From: a bacterium
GTDB lineage: Bacteria; Bacillota; Bacilli; Lactobacillales; Streptococcaceae
Direction of reading: 5' to 3'
Length of the DNA stretch: 64,000 nt
Assembly (NCBI GenBank): GCA_905221325.1
Contig: CAJNCS010000011.1
Coordinates: 4,895 to 68,894, forward strand
Shown here: piece after piece, positions 1 to 8,464 of the stretch
How the letters are laid out: every line of letters starts with the position of its first letter
Position numbering within the stretch: position 1 is the stretch's first letter
Position numbers and translations under genes: made by a program
The notes under the pieces: generated by a model
What the model saw: the letters and a program-made list of their open reading frames with translations, nothing else
Database searches by the model: none
What the model was told of the DNA's origin: nothing

Positions 1-1178
1 CCTCCAGGCATAGAATTGACGATTTCCGTTTGTTTTTCGCCGTTGAAATAGATATCTCCACCTGTGTAGGTCGCAGTTCCATCAAAGTCAAAACCTGTTT
101 GACCAGTCATTTTAATGGTTCCGCCTGTGACCGTTATATTGCCGTTTGAGTCGATTGGGTCTGTGTCCCCTTGACCAACTTCAACTGTCAGGTTCCCGCC
201 ATTCATGGTGAAGAAAATTTCACTCTGTTGGGAGTTTTTATTAGCTGCATTGACTCCATCATCTGTCGAATAGATGCTAATGTCCCCACCGTTGATAGTG
301 ATGGACTTACCTTCAAGTCCTTCTGTCGAATTCTTGACGGTGTAGGTACCACTATCGATAACCAAATCACCTGATGCGTGGATGCCATCATCTCCTGCTG
401 TAACGGTGATGTTGTTGTTGGATAGGTACATGGTTCCGACTGAAGTATCCTCATCATTGTCCACCTTTACTCCATCTTCTTTGGCATCGATAGTCATGGT
501 CGTTCCAGTGATGTTGAGTTCATCATTGACATTAAAGGCATCTCCAACTGCTGTGATGTTATAGGTTCCACCCGTGATGTGGAGGGTGTCGTTGGCCTTG
601 ATACCATTATTTTTCTTACCTTCTACATTAAGAGTTCCTTTCCCGTTGATGGTCAAATCCACCTTAGAAAAGAGAGCTGCGTCTGCTTTTTCGTCGCTGT
701 TAGAGCTTGAGTCAGAGAGACTGTTGGTGGTCCCCTCTGCTAGAGTCAGGTAGACATGGCCAGCTGATGTCGCAGAAATCGCTGCATTGGTATTGGTCAT
801 GGTCGCACCTTTTAGGACTAGGTGAACATCTGCAGACTTATCTGCCTCGACCTTGATCTGCACTCCGTCAGACTTCCCTGAAATCACATAGGTGCCAGAT
901 TTTGTGATAGTCACTGTCGAGCCAGAAACTGTCACCCCATCTCCAGAGACGTTTGCAGATGAGCCAGATAACTCAATCTTAGAAGCTGTGCTTTCATCAT
1001 AGGAAGTATCATAGTCCTTCTCTGTAAAATAGGAAGATTGGTTTGTCTTTGTTGAAGTTTTTGTTGCACTATTTGTCGTTGCCTTGGTAGTGGATGTAGT
1101 TGTTGACTGGGAACATGCTGCCATCAACACCATTACCGTTAAACTCGTTGCGACTAGGGTCCATTTTTTTGATTTCAT
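1..1178 (-). CDS. Carbohydrate-binding beta-helix lipoprotein, 3' end missing
   Basis: The frame is open from an ATG at 1178 to the left edge (392 codons seen), so the C terminus lies outside the window. The N terminus is a lipoprotein signal: MKSKKW, a hydrophobic stretch, then LMAAC, so Cys22 would be lipidated. A Ser/Thr-rich linker follows. The body is made of short repeats of the type 'ITVSGGTYxI', 'GDGIHASGDL' and 'LTIDGGxIxI', rich in Gly, Asn, Asp and Thr. This is typical of the Cthe_2159-type (DUF4353) right-handed beta-helix fold, which binds polysaccharide. A ribosome binding site GGAGAGG sits 5' of the ATG. Surface anchoring and glycan binding are inferred from the family; the ligand is unknown. 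Confidence 0.8.
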   Translation of the reverse strand, partial: MKSKKWTLVATSLTVMVLMAACSQSTTTSTTKATTNSATKTSTKTNQSSYFTEKDYDTSYDESTASKIELSGSSANVSGDGVTVSGSTVTITKSGTYVISGKSDGVQIKVEADKSADVHLVLKGATMTNTNAAISATSAGHVYLTLAEGTTNSLSDSSSNSDEKADAALFSKVDLTINGKGTLNVEGKKNNGIKANDTLHITGGTYNITAVGDAFNVNDELNITGTTMTIDAKEDGVKVDNDEDTSVGTMYLSNNNITVTAGDDGIHASGDLVIDSGTYTVKNSTEGLEGKSITINGGDISIYSTDDGVNAANKNSQQSEIFFTMNGGNLTVEVGQGDTDPIDSNGNITVTGGTIKMTGQTGFDFDGTATYTGGDIYFNGEKQTEIVNSMPG

Positions 1179-1426
1179 ACCTTTTTCCTCTCCTTCGTAT
1201 GATATAGCTAGACAGTCTACAGAAGATTCCTGAAACGAAGCTAAAACTTTTCTGAAAGTTTCCTTAAATTTAGTTTCAGTTAGTATTCTTTTGAAAGGGC
1301 TACTAGAAACAATTTGAGAGTACTAAAATACAGTTAATCGTTTTTAAAACCAACATCCCCAGTGCCATGTCTCCTTGACCAAGAAAGCCAAAAAGAAGAA
1401 AAATTTATAAGACTACGATAAATATT

Positions 1427-1456
1427 ACAAAAAGAACAACCCCGGCTGTTCTTTTT
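1427..1456 (-). terminator. Rho-independent terminator of the O-acetyltransferase gene
   Basis: Ten-base arms AAAAAGAACA (1429-1438) and TGTTCTTTTT (1447-1456) form a hairpin that overlaps the TAA stop of the acetyltransferase gene. The minus-strand 3' arm ends in a run of T. Confidence 0.7.
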
Positions 1457-2018
1457 AATTTTCTTTCACAGGGATTTCCTTGATAACTCGCGCAGGATTG
1501 CCACCTAGGACAACATTGTCTCCAAAGGACTTGGTAATCACGGCCCCCGCTCCTGCCACTACGTTATTGCCCAGTTTCACTCCAGGAAGGACAATGACGC
1601 CACCTCCAGCCCAGAAATTATCACCGATATTGATGGGCTTGCCGTATTCGACACCTGAATTGCGTTCATGCGGATCCAGTGGATGGAGTGGGGTTAAAAA
1701 CTGACAGTTGGGGCCAAGCATGGCGTTGTTCCCGATGCGAATCGGACAAACATCCAGCATTGTCAAGTTCCAATTAGAATAAAAATTTTCCCCTAGATGG
1801 ATATTGACCCCATAATCGACCACCAGGCGTGGATTGACATAGAGATTTTGCCCAGTTGAGCCAAACCAAGTCTTGATAATATCCGCCCCCTTCAAGGGAT
1901 CTTCTTCTCGGTTAAAGGCAGACTGTTTTTGGCGAGAAACCTGCGCCAAGGTCCGTAATTCAGGATCCGACGGACGGTAAGGCTCCCCTGCTATCATTTT
2001 CTGGTATTCACTGGTCAT
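1455..2018 (-). CDS. maa: Sugar O-acetyltransferase (maltose/galactoside acetyltransferase family)
   Basis: 187 residues, the usual length for Maa/LacA-type acetyl-CoA:sugar O-acetyltransferases, which acetylate the 6-hydroxyl of sugars such as maltose or galactosides in the cytoplasm. The N terminus has the maltose-acetyltransferase motif (MTSEYQKMIAGEPYRPSDPE). The C-terminal two thirds are left-handed beta-helix hexapeptide repeats (IGNNAMLGPN, IGDNFWAGGGVIV, LGNNVVAGAGAVI). The catalytic His is within FLTPLHPLD. GAGGTGA precedes the ATG. It is a single-gene unit closed by a hairpin at its own stop codon. The exact acceptor sugar cannot be read from sequence. Confidence 0.88.
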   Translation of the reverse strand: MTSEYQKMIAGEPYRPSDPELRTLAQVSRQKQSAFNREEDPLKGADIIKTWFGSTGQNLYVNPRLVVDYGVNIHLGENFYSNWNLTMLDVCPIRIGNNAMLGPNCQFLTPLHPLDPHERNSGVEYGKPINIGDNFWAGGGVIVLPGVKLGNNVVAGAGAVITKSFGDNVVLGGNPARVIKEIPVKEN

Positions 2019-2133
2019 CTTATCACCTCATACTTACTTTGGACCCATCATATCAAAAAGCCTTTGAAAGATCAAGAATAGCCTGCTTTCTAGACTCTCA
2101 AAAGCAAGTCCCTCTCAAGTCAAAACAACTTGC

Positions 2134-2162
2134 TTGACAAAAGCTTGACTTCGTGGTTTAAT
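2134..2162 (+). promoter_or_regulatory. Sigma-A promoter of the rhodanese operon
   Basis: TTGACA at 2134-2139 is followed after 17 bases by TTTAAT at 2157-2162. The next gene starts at 2194. The -10 runs straight into the inverted repeat at 2161-2181, so a repressor bound there would block initiation. Confidence 0.7.
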
Positions 2163-2181
2163 ATACCCCATAAGGGTATAT
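2161..2181 (+). promoter_or_regulatory. CsoR/CstR-type operator
   Basis: Perfect eight-base inverted repeat ATATACCC-N5-GGGTATAT overlapping the -10/start region. AT-flanked C-run/G-run dyads of this kind are the operators of CsoR-family repressors. The window encodes a two-cysteine CstR-like protein at 6802-7059, and the downstream genes are rhodaneses and a CoA-disulfide reductase, the usual CstR regulon. Binding is inferred. Confidence 0.65.
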
Positions 2182-2193
2182 TTGGAGGTGCCT

Positions 2194-2502
2194 ATGTTTC
2201 ACTTATTATTTACAAAAATTGACAGTATTTCTACCAGCGAGTTAGAAGCTAAACTCAGAGAACCGATTCAGCTACTGGATGTTCGGACGCCTACAGAATT
2301 TCGTAGAGGTCATATCAAAAATGCCAAGAATGTCCCTCTAACCGAAATCGGATCTTACACACCTGAGACAAAAGAAACACTTTATGTCATTTGTCATTCT
2401 GGTGTGCGAAGCAAACTAGCTGCGAAAAGGCTAAAGAAAAAAGGCTACGATGTCATCAATGTCCGAGGCGGTATGAGTGCTTGGACAGGCAAGGTCATCT
2501 AA
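2194..2502 (+). CDS. Single-domain rhodanese-like sulfurtransferase
   Basis: 102 residues. The rhodanese fold is marked by LLDVRTPTEFRRGHI near residues 27-41 and the active loop ICHSGVRS with catalytic Cys67, which would carry a persulfide. The start was set at ATG 2194 because GGAGGTG (2184-2190) lies just upstream; an in-frame TTG at 2182 would sit before this site. It is the first gene of a three-gene operon handling low-molecular-weight persulfides and is probably repressed through the operator overlapping its promoter. It probably moves sulfane sulfur between thiols in the cytoplasm; the donor and acceptor are not known. Confidence 0.85.
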   Translation: MFHLLFTKIDSISTSELEAKLREPIQLLDVRTPTEFRRGHIKNAKNVPLTEIGSYTPETKETLYVICHSGVRSKLAAKRLKKKGYDVINVRGGMSAWTGKVI

Positions 2503-2521
2503 ACCAGCAAGGAGAAAATCA

Positions 2522-4177
2522 ATGAAAATCATTATTATCGGAGGAGTGGCAGGCGGTATGTCTGCAGCAACCCGTCTCAGACGTCTCATGGAAGGCGCTG
2601 AAATCACTATTTTTGAGAAAGGTCCCTTTGTTTCCTTTGCAAACTGCGGACTTCCTTACTATGTTTCAGGAGAAATTGCAAACCGTGATAGTTTATTGGT
2701 TCAAACTCCTGAAAGTCTCAAAGCACGCTTTAATCTGGATGTTCGTCCTTTCCATGAGGTCATCAGCATTTCGCCAGCAGAGCACACTGTAACAGTGCGA
2801 CACGATGAACAGGAATTCACTGAAAGCTACGACAAGTTGATCCTCTCCCCAGGAGCTAAACCATTTGTTCCTACCATTGAAGGCTTGGCAGAAGCTAAAA
2901 ATGCCTACACGCTCCGCAACGTTCCCGATCTTGATGAAATTATGGCAGCCTTGGACAATCATCCAAAAGAAGCTGTCGTTATCGGTGCAGGCTTTATCGG
3001 GCTTGAAATGGCTGAAAACCTGGCGAAACGTGGATTGCAAGTCACCATCGTTGAGAAAGCACCCCATGTCTTGCCACCATTAGATCAGGAAATGGCAGCC
3101 TTTGTCCAAGCAGAATTGGTTAAAAACGGTGTTCGCGTTATCACTTCTCAGTCTGCGACTCGATTTGAAGAGCAAGGAAAAACCATCGTTCTCGAAAACG
3201 AGCAAAAGATCACTTCCGACCTCACCATCCTTTCTGTCGGTGTTGAACCTGAAAACGGACTGGCTCAGGCAGCTGGGATTGAACTGGGACTACGTGGCGG
3301 TATCTTGGTCGACGAACACTACGAAACCAGTCAAAAAGATATTTTTGCAGTTGGAGATGCCATCGTCGTCAAGCAAGAGATTACTGGCCAAGATGCCCTC
3401 ATCTCTCTCGCTTCTCCTGCCAATCGTCAAGGACGCCAAGTGGCGGACGTCATTGCAGGACTCGGTCGTACCAACAAGGGCAGTATCGGCACTGCTATCG
3501 TTCGTGCCTTTGATATGACAGCTGCTTCGACTGGTCTCAGCGAGCGTATCCTTAGCATGAATCAACTTCCTTACAAGGCACTTCATGTCAGCGGTAAAGA
3601 CCACGCTGGTTATTATCCTGGCGCTACTGATATGACCTTGAAGCTCCTCTTTGACCCAAACACTGGAAAAATCTATGGTGCCCAAGGAGTTGGGAAGAAA
3701 GGTGTTGACAAGCGAATCGATATCCTGGCAACTGCTATCAAGGGAAATCTCACCGTATTTGACTTACCAGAGTTAGAGTTCACCTATGCGCCACCATTTG
3801 GCTCCGCTAAGGATCCCGTCAATATGCTGGGCTACGCAGCCTTGAACCTTATCGAAGGTCTCAGCGACAATATTCAATGGCACCAGCTCGAAGACGAACT
3901 GGCTACTGGTAAGAAATTCCTAGATGTGCGGACAAGTGGCGAATTTCAGAGTGGTCGACTCAAAGTCGACACTATCCACATTCCCCTAAACGAACTTCGT
4001 GAACGCTTGGATGAACTGGACAAGAACCAAGCCTACATCGTTAGCTGCCACAGTGGTTTACGCAGCTATATCGCAGAGCGTATCCTCAAACAAGCAGGAT
4101 TTACCGTTCAAAACCTTGACGGCGCTTATTCACTATACAAAATGGCTAACCCAGAAGGAGTAGAATATGGTAACTAA
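2522..4177 (+). CDS. CoA-disulfide reductase-like FAD oxidoreductase with C-terminal rhodanese
   Basis: 551 residues from ATG 2522 (an upstream in-frame start is ignored; the family begins MKIIIIGGVAGG, the FAD-binding GxGxxG-type loop). The redox cysteine Cys42 is in SFANCGLPYY, the signature of CoA-disulfide reductases/persulfide reductases. An NAD(P)H-binding segment AVVIGAGFIGLEMAENL is near residue 155-171, and the dimerisation domain follows. The last ~100 residues are a rhodanese domain (KFLDVRTSGEF; active loop SCHSGLRS). Such fusions (CoADR-Rhd) reduce CoA persulfide or polysulfide with NAD(P)H. The gene lies 19 bases after one rhodanese gene and overlaps the next by 11 bases, so coupled translation is likely. 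Confidence 0.85.
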   Translation: MKIIIIGGVAGGMSAATRLRRLMEGAEITIFEKGPFVSFANCGLPYYVSGEIANRDSLLVQTPESLKARFNLDVRPFHEVISISPAEHTVTVRHDEQEFTESYDKLILSPGAKPFVPTIEGLAEAKNAYTLRNVPDLDEIMAALDNHPKEAVVIGAGFIGLEMAENLAKRGLQVTIVEKAPHVLPPLDQEMAAFVQAELVKNGVRVITSQSATRFEEQGKTIVLENEQKITSDLTILSVGVEPENGLAQAAGIELGLRGGILVDEHYETSQKDIFAVGDAIVVKQEITGQDALISLASPANRQGRQVADVIAGLGRTNKGSIGTAIVRAFDMTAASTGLSERILSMNQLPYKALHVSGKDHAGYYPGATDMTLKLLFDPNTGKIYGAQGVGKKGVDKRIDILATAIKGNLTVFDLPELEFTYAPPFGSAKDPVNMLGYAALNLIEGLSDNIQWHQLEDELATGKKFLDVRTSGEFQSGRLKVDTIHIPLNELRERLDELDKNQAYIVSCHSGLRSYIAERILKQAGFTVQNLDGAYSLYKMANPEGVEYGN

Positions 4178-4463
4178 TATCAGCATGGCTGACTTTTATG
4201 AAAAATATCAACATGAAAATCTAGATCTTATCGATGTACGTGAAGTACATGAATTCCAAGCAGGACATGCACCAGGTGCAAAAAATCTGCCTTTAAGCAC
4301 CTTGGAACAAGGCTACAAAGAACTCAAACCTGACCATGAATACCATGTCATTTGTCAAGGTGGAGTGCGTTCTGCCTCTGCCTGTCAATTTCTCAGCGCC
4401 CAAGGTCTCACCGTTATCAATGTAGAAGGTGGTATGAACCACTGGCCAGGTGAGGTAGAATAA
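4167..4463 (+). CDS. Single-domain rhodanese-like sulfurtransferase
   Basis: 98 residues. It has the rhodanese signatures LIDVREVHEFQAGH near residue 21-34 and the active loop VICQGGVRSASA with Cys63. Its ATG lies inside the end of the flavoprotein gene (11-base overlap), and AGAAGGAG upstream serves as ribosome binding site. As the last gene of the operon it is followed by a bidirectional terminator. It is a paralogue of the first rhodanese of the operon, which suggests a sulfur relay with the flavoprotein. Confidence 0.85.
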   Translation: MVTNISMADFYEKYQHENLDLIDVREVHEFQAGHAPGAKNLPLSTLEQGYKELKPDHEYHVICQGGVRSASACQFLSAQGLTVINVEGGMNHWPGEVE

Positions 4464-4468
4464 TCAAA

Positions 4469-4497
4469 AAACCGATTAAGATGAACTTAGTCGGTTT
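4469..4497. terminator. Bidirectional terminator between the rhodanese operon and proX
   Basis: Twelve-base stem AAACCGATTAAG / CTTAGTCGGTTT with one T-G pair and a five-base loop, A-rich on one side and T-rich on the other, between two convergent genes. Confidence 0.75.
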
Positions 4498-4506
4498 CTT
4501 TAATAT

Positions 4507-4995
4507 TTATAACTCGATGATATGAGCCTCATAGCCAATGGCTTCTAGGAATTTGAGTATATCTGTCGTGTCCAAAAATAGAGTTTTTTCATTGGTATTG
4601 GGGTGAAAACTCATCCGTTTTTCAGACATGATTTCTTTGTCAAAATAAACCTGAATGTCCTTGTCAGTATTGTTCAGCAAGCCAAATGGAGAGACAACAC
4701 CTGCGGGCAAGCTCATTTTTTCAAACAGGCTATCAGAGGAAGCCATACGGATTCTATTGGCTCCTACCAAGTCTTTCAAGAGGTCCATATCCAAACGTTT
4801 CTTATCATCCATAATCACGAGATAATAGGCTGTTTTCTTTTTGTTGGTGAGAAACATGGTTTTGGTACGGACACCTTCGATCCCTTCGATAAAGCTATCG
4901 GCTTGCTCTGTTGTCAAGGCTGGCTCGTGCTCCACGATTTCAAAAGGAATATCTAGCCCATTTAGCATCTCTACTACTTTTTCGTATGCTTCCAT
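4507..4995 (-). CDS. proX: ProX-type aminoacyl-tRNA deacylase (YbaK/EbsC domain)
   Basis: 162 residues, close to the family length. The YbaK/ProRS-editing fold is seen in the sequence order IVEHEPALTTEQA, then KTMFLTNKKKTAYYLVIMDDKKRLDM, then GVVSPFGLLNN and KRMSFHPNTNEKTLFL. These trans-editing enzymes hydrolyse mischarged Ala-tRNA(Pro) in the cytoplasm. GGAGGCCAGCAA lies before the ATG. The gene is monocistronic and convergent with the rhodanese operon. Confidence 0.85.
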   Translation of the reverse strand: MEAYEKVVEMLNGLDIPFEIVEHEPALTTEQADSFIEGIEGVRTKTMFLTNKKKTAYYLVIMDDKKRLDMDLLKDLVGANRIRMASSDSLFEKMSLPAGVVSPFGLLNNTDKDIQVYFDKEIMSEKRMSFHPNTNEKTLFLDTTDILKFLEAIGYEAHIIEL

Positions 4996-5127
4996 TTGCT
5001 GGCCTCCTTTAACTTGTCTTACTACCTTTAATTATACAACAAAAATGGGTTTTCTTCCAATTTATATCCAAGTATCTCTAGGTTTCTTTCATTTTCATAC
5101 AAGTTATCTTAGACGGAACCCCAACTG

Positions 5128-5406
5128 TTAGGATGGGCATGATTTCCAGCCAGCAAGCCCATCTTTTCTTTCCACCGCATAGCCACAAGGTATATCCGCG
5201 ACTTGTCCGATGGATGCGTCTAGTTTAAATGCTTCAGCTAGGGAAATGAGGCGTGCATCCTCTCCAGTATGGTCTTCTGAACACAAAAATTGCCACATGC
5301 CATCCTCTTCATCGTGGGAGATAAAGGTGATCGGATTTTTCCCAGCCAAGACATGGTGACAAACTATACAGGCTGTATTGGGTGCATCCTTAAATGCAAA
5401 AGTCAT
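5128..5406 (-). CDS. Small conserved protein of unknown function
   Basis: 92 residues with a strong ribosome binding site (AAGGAGGGAG) before the ATG. I do not recognise the family with confidence. The N-terminal ACIVCHHVLAGK holds a Cys-x2-His-His cluster. There is a second Cys in FLCSEDHTGEDA and a third in DIPCGYAVERK. The pattern of an acidic strand with a conserved 'DHTGEDARLISLAEA' segment is like small Gram-positive accessory or immunity proteins. No signal peptide or membrane segment is seen. It lies 31 bases before the end of the 450-residue membrane protein gene and may be co-transcribed with it. Confidence 0.55.
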   Translation of the reverse strand: MTFAFKDAPNTACIVCHHVLAGKNPITFISHDEEDGMWQFLCSEDHTGEDARLISLAEAFKLDASIGQVADIPCGYAVERKDGLAGWKSCPS

Positions 5407-5437
5407 CTTGAACTCCCTCCTTGAAATACACTAGCAA

Positions 5438-6748
5438 TTACATATTTTTTGCATGGCCGAAACGCTGATTGATTGTGTGACTCAAGGTGACTAATTTTTC
5501 CAGAATATCCCTCTTGCAGATAAATAGCACATAACTATCGCTATTAATATTCATACAAGCAAGACAGAAATCGTGTCCAGCCCATCTTTCGTCCAAAATC
5601 TTACACCAAGTAAGGATGTCATCCTCGTCGAACCAATTCTCCTCCAAATCAAGAGTTTGTTTAGCTGCCAGAGGCGTTAATTGGTACAGAAATTCATCCT
5701 TATCTGTCTTCCAGTCTAACTCAATCACTGTATTCACAGCGAGCAGTTCATCAGCAATAGCAAGCCATTTTATCGTAGCTTCATCGACTTCTTCGCCTAT
5801 GCCCCGCTCGTCATATCTCTCTGCATACTGCTTGAAATAGGCTTTCGGTGATTCAAAGCAGGAGGTCAAACGAGATCGTACCTCACTATCATCTGTTAGC
5901 AGTTGGGTTATTTCCTGATAGATTGCGATATTTTTCTGCTCATCTGTCCGCATATCTAATACAATTTCCCAGTCTTCTAGGTCCGGTGTGACTCTGTTCT
6001 CCAAATATGCCCGAAGCATGTCTTGAGTTTCTTTCTTGCTCAGCCCATTTTTTTCGTAGATTACATTTTCGTCGATCCGTTCGGCATCAGCAACACTGAT
6101 CTCAAAATGAAAACCGTCCGAATCTTCATCCTGACAAACCTGTACAAAATCCGATACAAGCTGACTCCCCTTTAGTTTAACTGGTTGCTGAGGTATTAAA
6201 GTGAGAAAATCCCTATCACCATCTTGGACAGCTGCCAGTTGCTGCCATACTTCCTCAAGTTCAAAGCCATTTTGTTCCTTCTCACCATCATCTAGCACCC
6301 AATCCGCAAAGATTCTTCCTGAAATGCTCGAAAAATCTGCTCTCTCGTCTCCTGCTAGATAGGGCTGATCACTTGTAACAGGGGGCATCACTTTGACTAC
6401 TTTTTCAGCCTCTTTTTGAATCAAAACTTGTCTAAAGAAATGGGCAACAACGCTAGGAAAGATCAAGACAGGCAGACAAATAAGAGTCCCTGCAAGTGCG
6501 AGACCCTTATATCGATTTTTTGTGGGGCTCCCTTCTGATAGCTGATTTAGAAAGTTCGCTACTTGATTGAACAGTCCACCCCCAGTGAACCAGAATAGGA
6601 ACAAACATTCCACACCAAGTAGGCCAAGCCAGATAAACGCCATTCGCTTCGCTGCCTGACTACAGATCTCCATTTTAGTTTGTATAGGAATAGCTGCTGC
6701 CTCAGGAACACTCTGAAACCATTTTTCTGCTCGTTCTTCTTTTGTCAT
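5438..6748 (-). CDS. Membrane protein with a DUF6630-like cytoplasmic domain
   Basis: 436 residues from ATG 6748, chosen because AGGAGGGG precedes it; an in-frame upstream ATG at 6790 has no site. The N terminus (MTKEERAEKWFQSVPE) is followed by two hydrophobic segments near residues 36-55 and 80-105 (MAFIWLGLLGVECLFLFW; LALAGTLICLPVLIF). A long acidic soluble region follows. The C-terminal ~180 residues (from about EITQLLTDDSEV to the end) resemble the DUF6630 family, which often occurs with immunity-type proteins; that assignment is from memory. Function is unknown. It sits between a small cysteine protein and the cstR-like gene, all on the minus strand. Confidence 0.6.
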   Translation of the reverse strand: MTKEERAEKWFQSVPEAAAIPIQTKMEICSQAAKRMAFIWLGLLGVECLFLFWFTGGGLFNQVANFLNQLSEGSPTKNRYKGLALAGTLICLPVLIFPSVVAHFFRQVLIQKEAEKVVKVMPPVTSDQPYLAGDERADFSSISGRIFADWVLDDGEKEQNGFELEEVWQQLAAVQDGDRDFLTLIPQQPVKLKGSQLVSDFVQVCQDEDSDGFHFEISVADAERIDENVIYEKNGLSKKETQDMLRAYLENRVTPDLEDWEIVLDMRTDEQKNIAIYQEITQLLTDDSEVRSRLTSCFESPKAYFKQYAERYDERGIGEEVDEATIKWLAIADELLAVNTVIELDWKTDKDEFLYQLTPLAAKQTLDLEENWFDEDDILTWCKILDERWAGHDFCLACMNINSDSYVLFICKRDILEKLVTLSHTINQRFGHAKNM

Positions 6749-6801
6749 CTTTCCCCTCCTGTGATCCACTTTCTTGTCTTGTTCTATCACATAGAGAACT
6801 A

Positions 6802-7059
6802 CTATTTTCGTTTGATTAGGTACTGAACAGCCTTTTCCAAGCGTTCTTTTTGAGCCTCAGGGTCGTCTAGGGGTTGGTTGATGCAGGCTGTGAGATTCTC
6901 GGTAATGATCATCTCAATCACGCGCTCCACACTCGAACGAACCGCTGTCAACTGAGTAATGATATCTGCACAATCACGATCTTCTTCTATCATTTTTTGG
7001 ATACCACGTAACTGGCCTTCTGAGCGTTTAAGCCGTGTAATATACTTTGAGTTTGTCAT
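6802..7059 (-). CDS. cstR: CsoR-family persulfide-sensing repressor (CstR-like)
   Basis: 85 residues, all-alpha CsoR/RcnR (DUF156) family: LKRSEGQLRGIQKMIEEDRDC ends in Cys30, and ENLTAC carries Cys59. Copper-sensing CsoR proteins have a His four residues before the second Cys; here that position is Asn55. This points to CstR, which uses the two cysteines to sense persulfides and per-/polysulfides. The likely target is the dyad at 2161-2181 in front of the rhodanese-flavoprotein operon; I see no matching dyad before this gene itself. It is read away from that operon, about 4.6 kb from the operator. Confidence 0.8.
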   Translation of the reverse strand: MTNSKYITRLKRSEGQLRGIQKMIEEDRDCADIITQLTAVRSSVERVIEMIITENLTACINQPLDDPEAQKERLEKAVQYLIKRK

Positions 7060-7165
7060 CTTCTTATCCTTGGTCGATTTTTCTTCATTATATCTCTAAT
7101 GGACTCCTTTGTCAAAGTTCTCTTTCCCTCTTTATCTATAGAATCTTACCCTGCTATCGCTTTCA

Positions 7166-7174
7166 TGGTATAAT
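7166..7174 (+). promoter_or_regulatory. Extended -10 promoter of the relP-relRS-like locus
   Basis: TGGTATAAT at 7166-7174 is an extended -10 element about 55 bases before the first codon of the alarmone synthetase remnant. No good -35 is visible. Confidence 0.5.
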
Positions 7175-7229
7175 AGAATGACAAATATTATTAGAATCTA
7201 TGCTCGTAGCAGTACGAGTCATTCTTAGA

Positions 7230-7780
7230 ATGGACCAGCCTATGAACTCTATCTATGGCCCTTGCGAAGTCTACTTACCCACTATCTTGCAGACTTTTAT
7301 TCAAGATATGGAAGAAGCCGCAGCTAATTACAAAAAAGAAACCTCCCTCAAACTATATGAGCATTTGCATGCACGCATCAAAACAGAAAAAAGTATGCGT
7401 GAAAAATGCCAACGCAAAGGCCTTCCTCAGACGAGTCAATCCGCTCTCAAAGAAATCCGAGATGCTACTGGCGTTCGTATCATCACAGGCTTTACAGATG
7501 ATATCTACCGCATCGTAGAGTATATTCGTCAGATACCCACCATCCAGATTTTTAAGGAGAAGGACTATATTCGTCAGGTCAAGCCCAATGGCTACCGCTC
7601 CTACCATCTGATTCTCGAAGTGACTACCCCCTACCCAGACTGTCTGGGAAATGACCAAGGAACCTACTTTATCGAGATCCAGCTACGCACGAGCTCAAAC
7701 GTTGTGCCGATGAGCTTGCTTCTTGTGACTTGACCATGCAGACCATCCGTGATTTGATTCAGCGATCTGACCAAGACTAA
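7230..7780 (+). pseudogene. relP: RelP-like small alarmone synthetase with internal deletion
   Basis: Codons from ATG 7230 encode an intact N-terminal part of a (p)ppGpp synthetase: RIKTEKSMREKCQRKG, DATGVRIITGF, IRQVKPNGYRSYHLI and IEIQLRT. After about 7690 the reading frame changes. The bases from 7691 to the stop at 7778-7780 encode, in another frame, ELKRCADELASCDL...TIRDLIQRS, which looks like the family's C-terminal helix. The segment normally lying between (the FWA...EH...YK part, about 30 residues) is missing. The open frame itself ends early at 7733. The lost segment carries active-site residues, so the product is probably dead. The next gene starts 9 bases after the original stop, as in the S. 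mutans relP-relR-relS operon. Confidence 0.75.
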
Positions 7781-7789
7781 GGAGGACCT

Positions 7790-8464
7790 ATGAAAATCCT
7801 ACTTGCCGAAGATGAAACCCAACTAAATCGCGTCATCACTGTTGCTTTGGAACGGGAAGGCTATAGCGTTGATTCTGTTTTTAATGGACAAGATGCTGTC
7901 GAAAAAGCCACAACTAACCACTATCACCTCATGATTTTTGACATCATGATGCCGATTAAGACAGGAATAGAAGCCCTCAAAGAAATCCGTCAGTTGGGCA
8001 ATACGACCCACGTTATCATGCTGACAGCCATGGCTGAAGTAGATGATCGTGTAACTGGACTCGATGCAGGTGCTGACGATTACTTGACCAAACCTTTCTC
8101 GCTCAAGGAACTCTTGGCTAGACTCCGTTCTACTGCCCGCCGTCTGGAGGACTATACCCCAGATACGATCCAATTAGGAAATACTCGCTTGGATATTGAC
8201 GAACAAGAATTAGCTGCTACAAACAGCATTCGTTTAGGGAAAAAGGAGACTCAACTCTTGACCCTCCTCATTCAGCATGCTAACCAGACCCTCAGTTGTC
8301 AACAACTACTAGAGCAAGTCTGGCCAGATGAGCTGGAAGAGAGTGATCACGAGCTCGTTTTTCTCTATATTTCCTATCTCCGCCAAAAATTACAAAGTGT
8401 TCAGTCTAACTTACAGATACTTGGGCCGGCAGAAGGCCCCTTCCAATTGACAGGAGGTGACTAG
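7790..8464 (+). CDS. Two-component response regulator (RelR-like, OmpR/PhoB type)
   Basis: 224 residues. The receiver domain has the acidic pair EDE near residue 7-9, the phosphorylated Asp in FDIMMP near residue 52, the Thr of MLTAMAE and the Lys of LTKPFS. A winged-helix domain follows (KKETQLLTLLIQ to FLYISYLRQKL). Position behind a relP-like gene and before a kinase matches relPRS of S. mutans, hence RelR-like. GGAGG lies before the ATG and the stop is directly followed by the kinase ATG, so the pair is translationally coupled. The target genes are unknown; with relP broken, this pair must serve something else or be decaying. Confidence 0.85.
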   Translation: MKILLAEDETQLNRVITVALEREGYSVDSVFNGQDAVEKATTNHYHLMIFDIMMPIKTGIEALKEIRQLGNTTHVIMLTAMAEVDDRVTGLDAGADDYLTKPFSLKELLARLRSTARRLEDYTPDTIQLGNTRLDIDEQELAATNSIRLGKKETQLLTLLIQHANQTLSCQQLLEQVWPDELEESDHELVFLYISYLRQKLQSVQSNLQILGPAEGPFQLTGGD

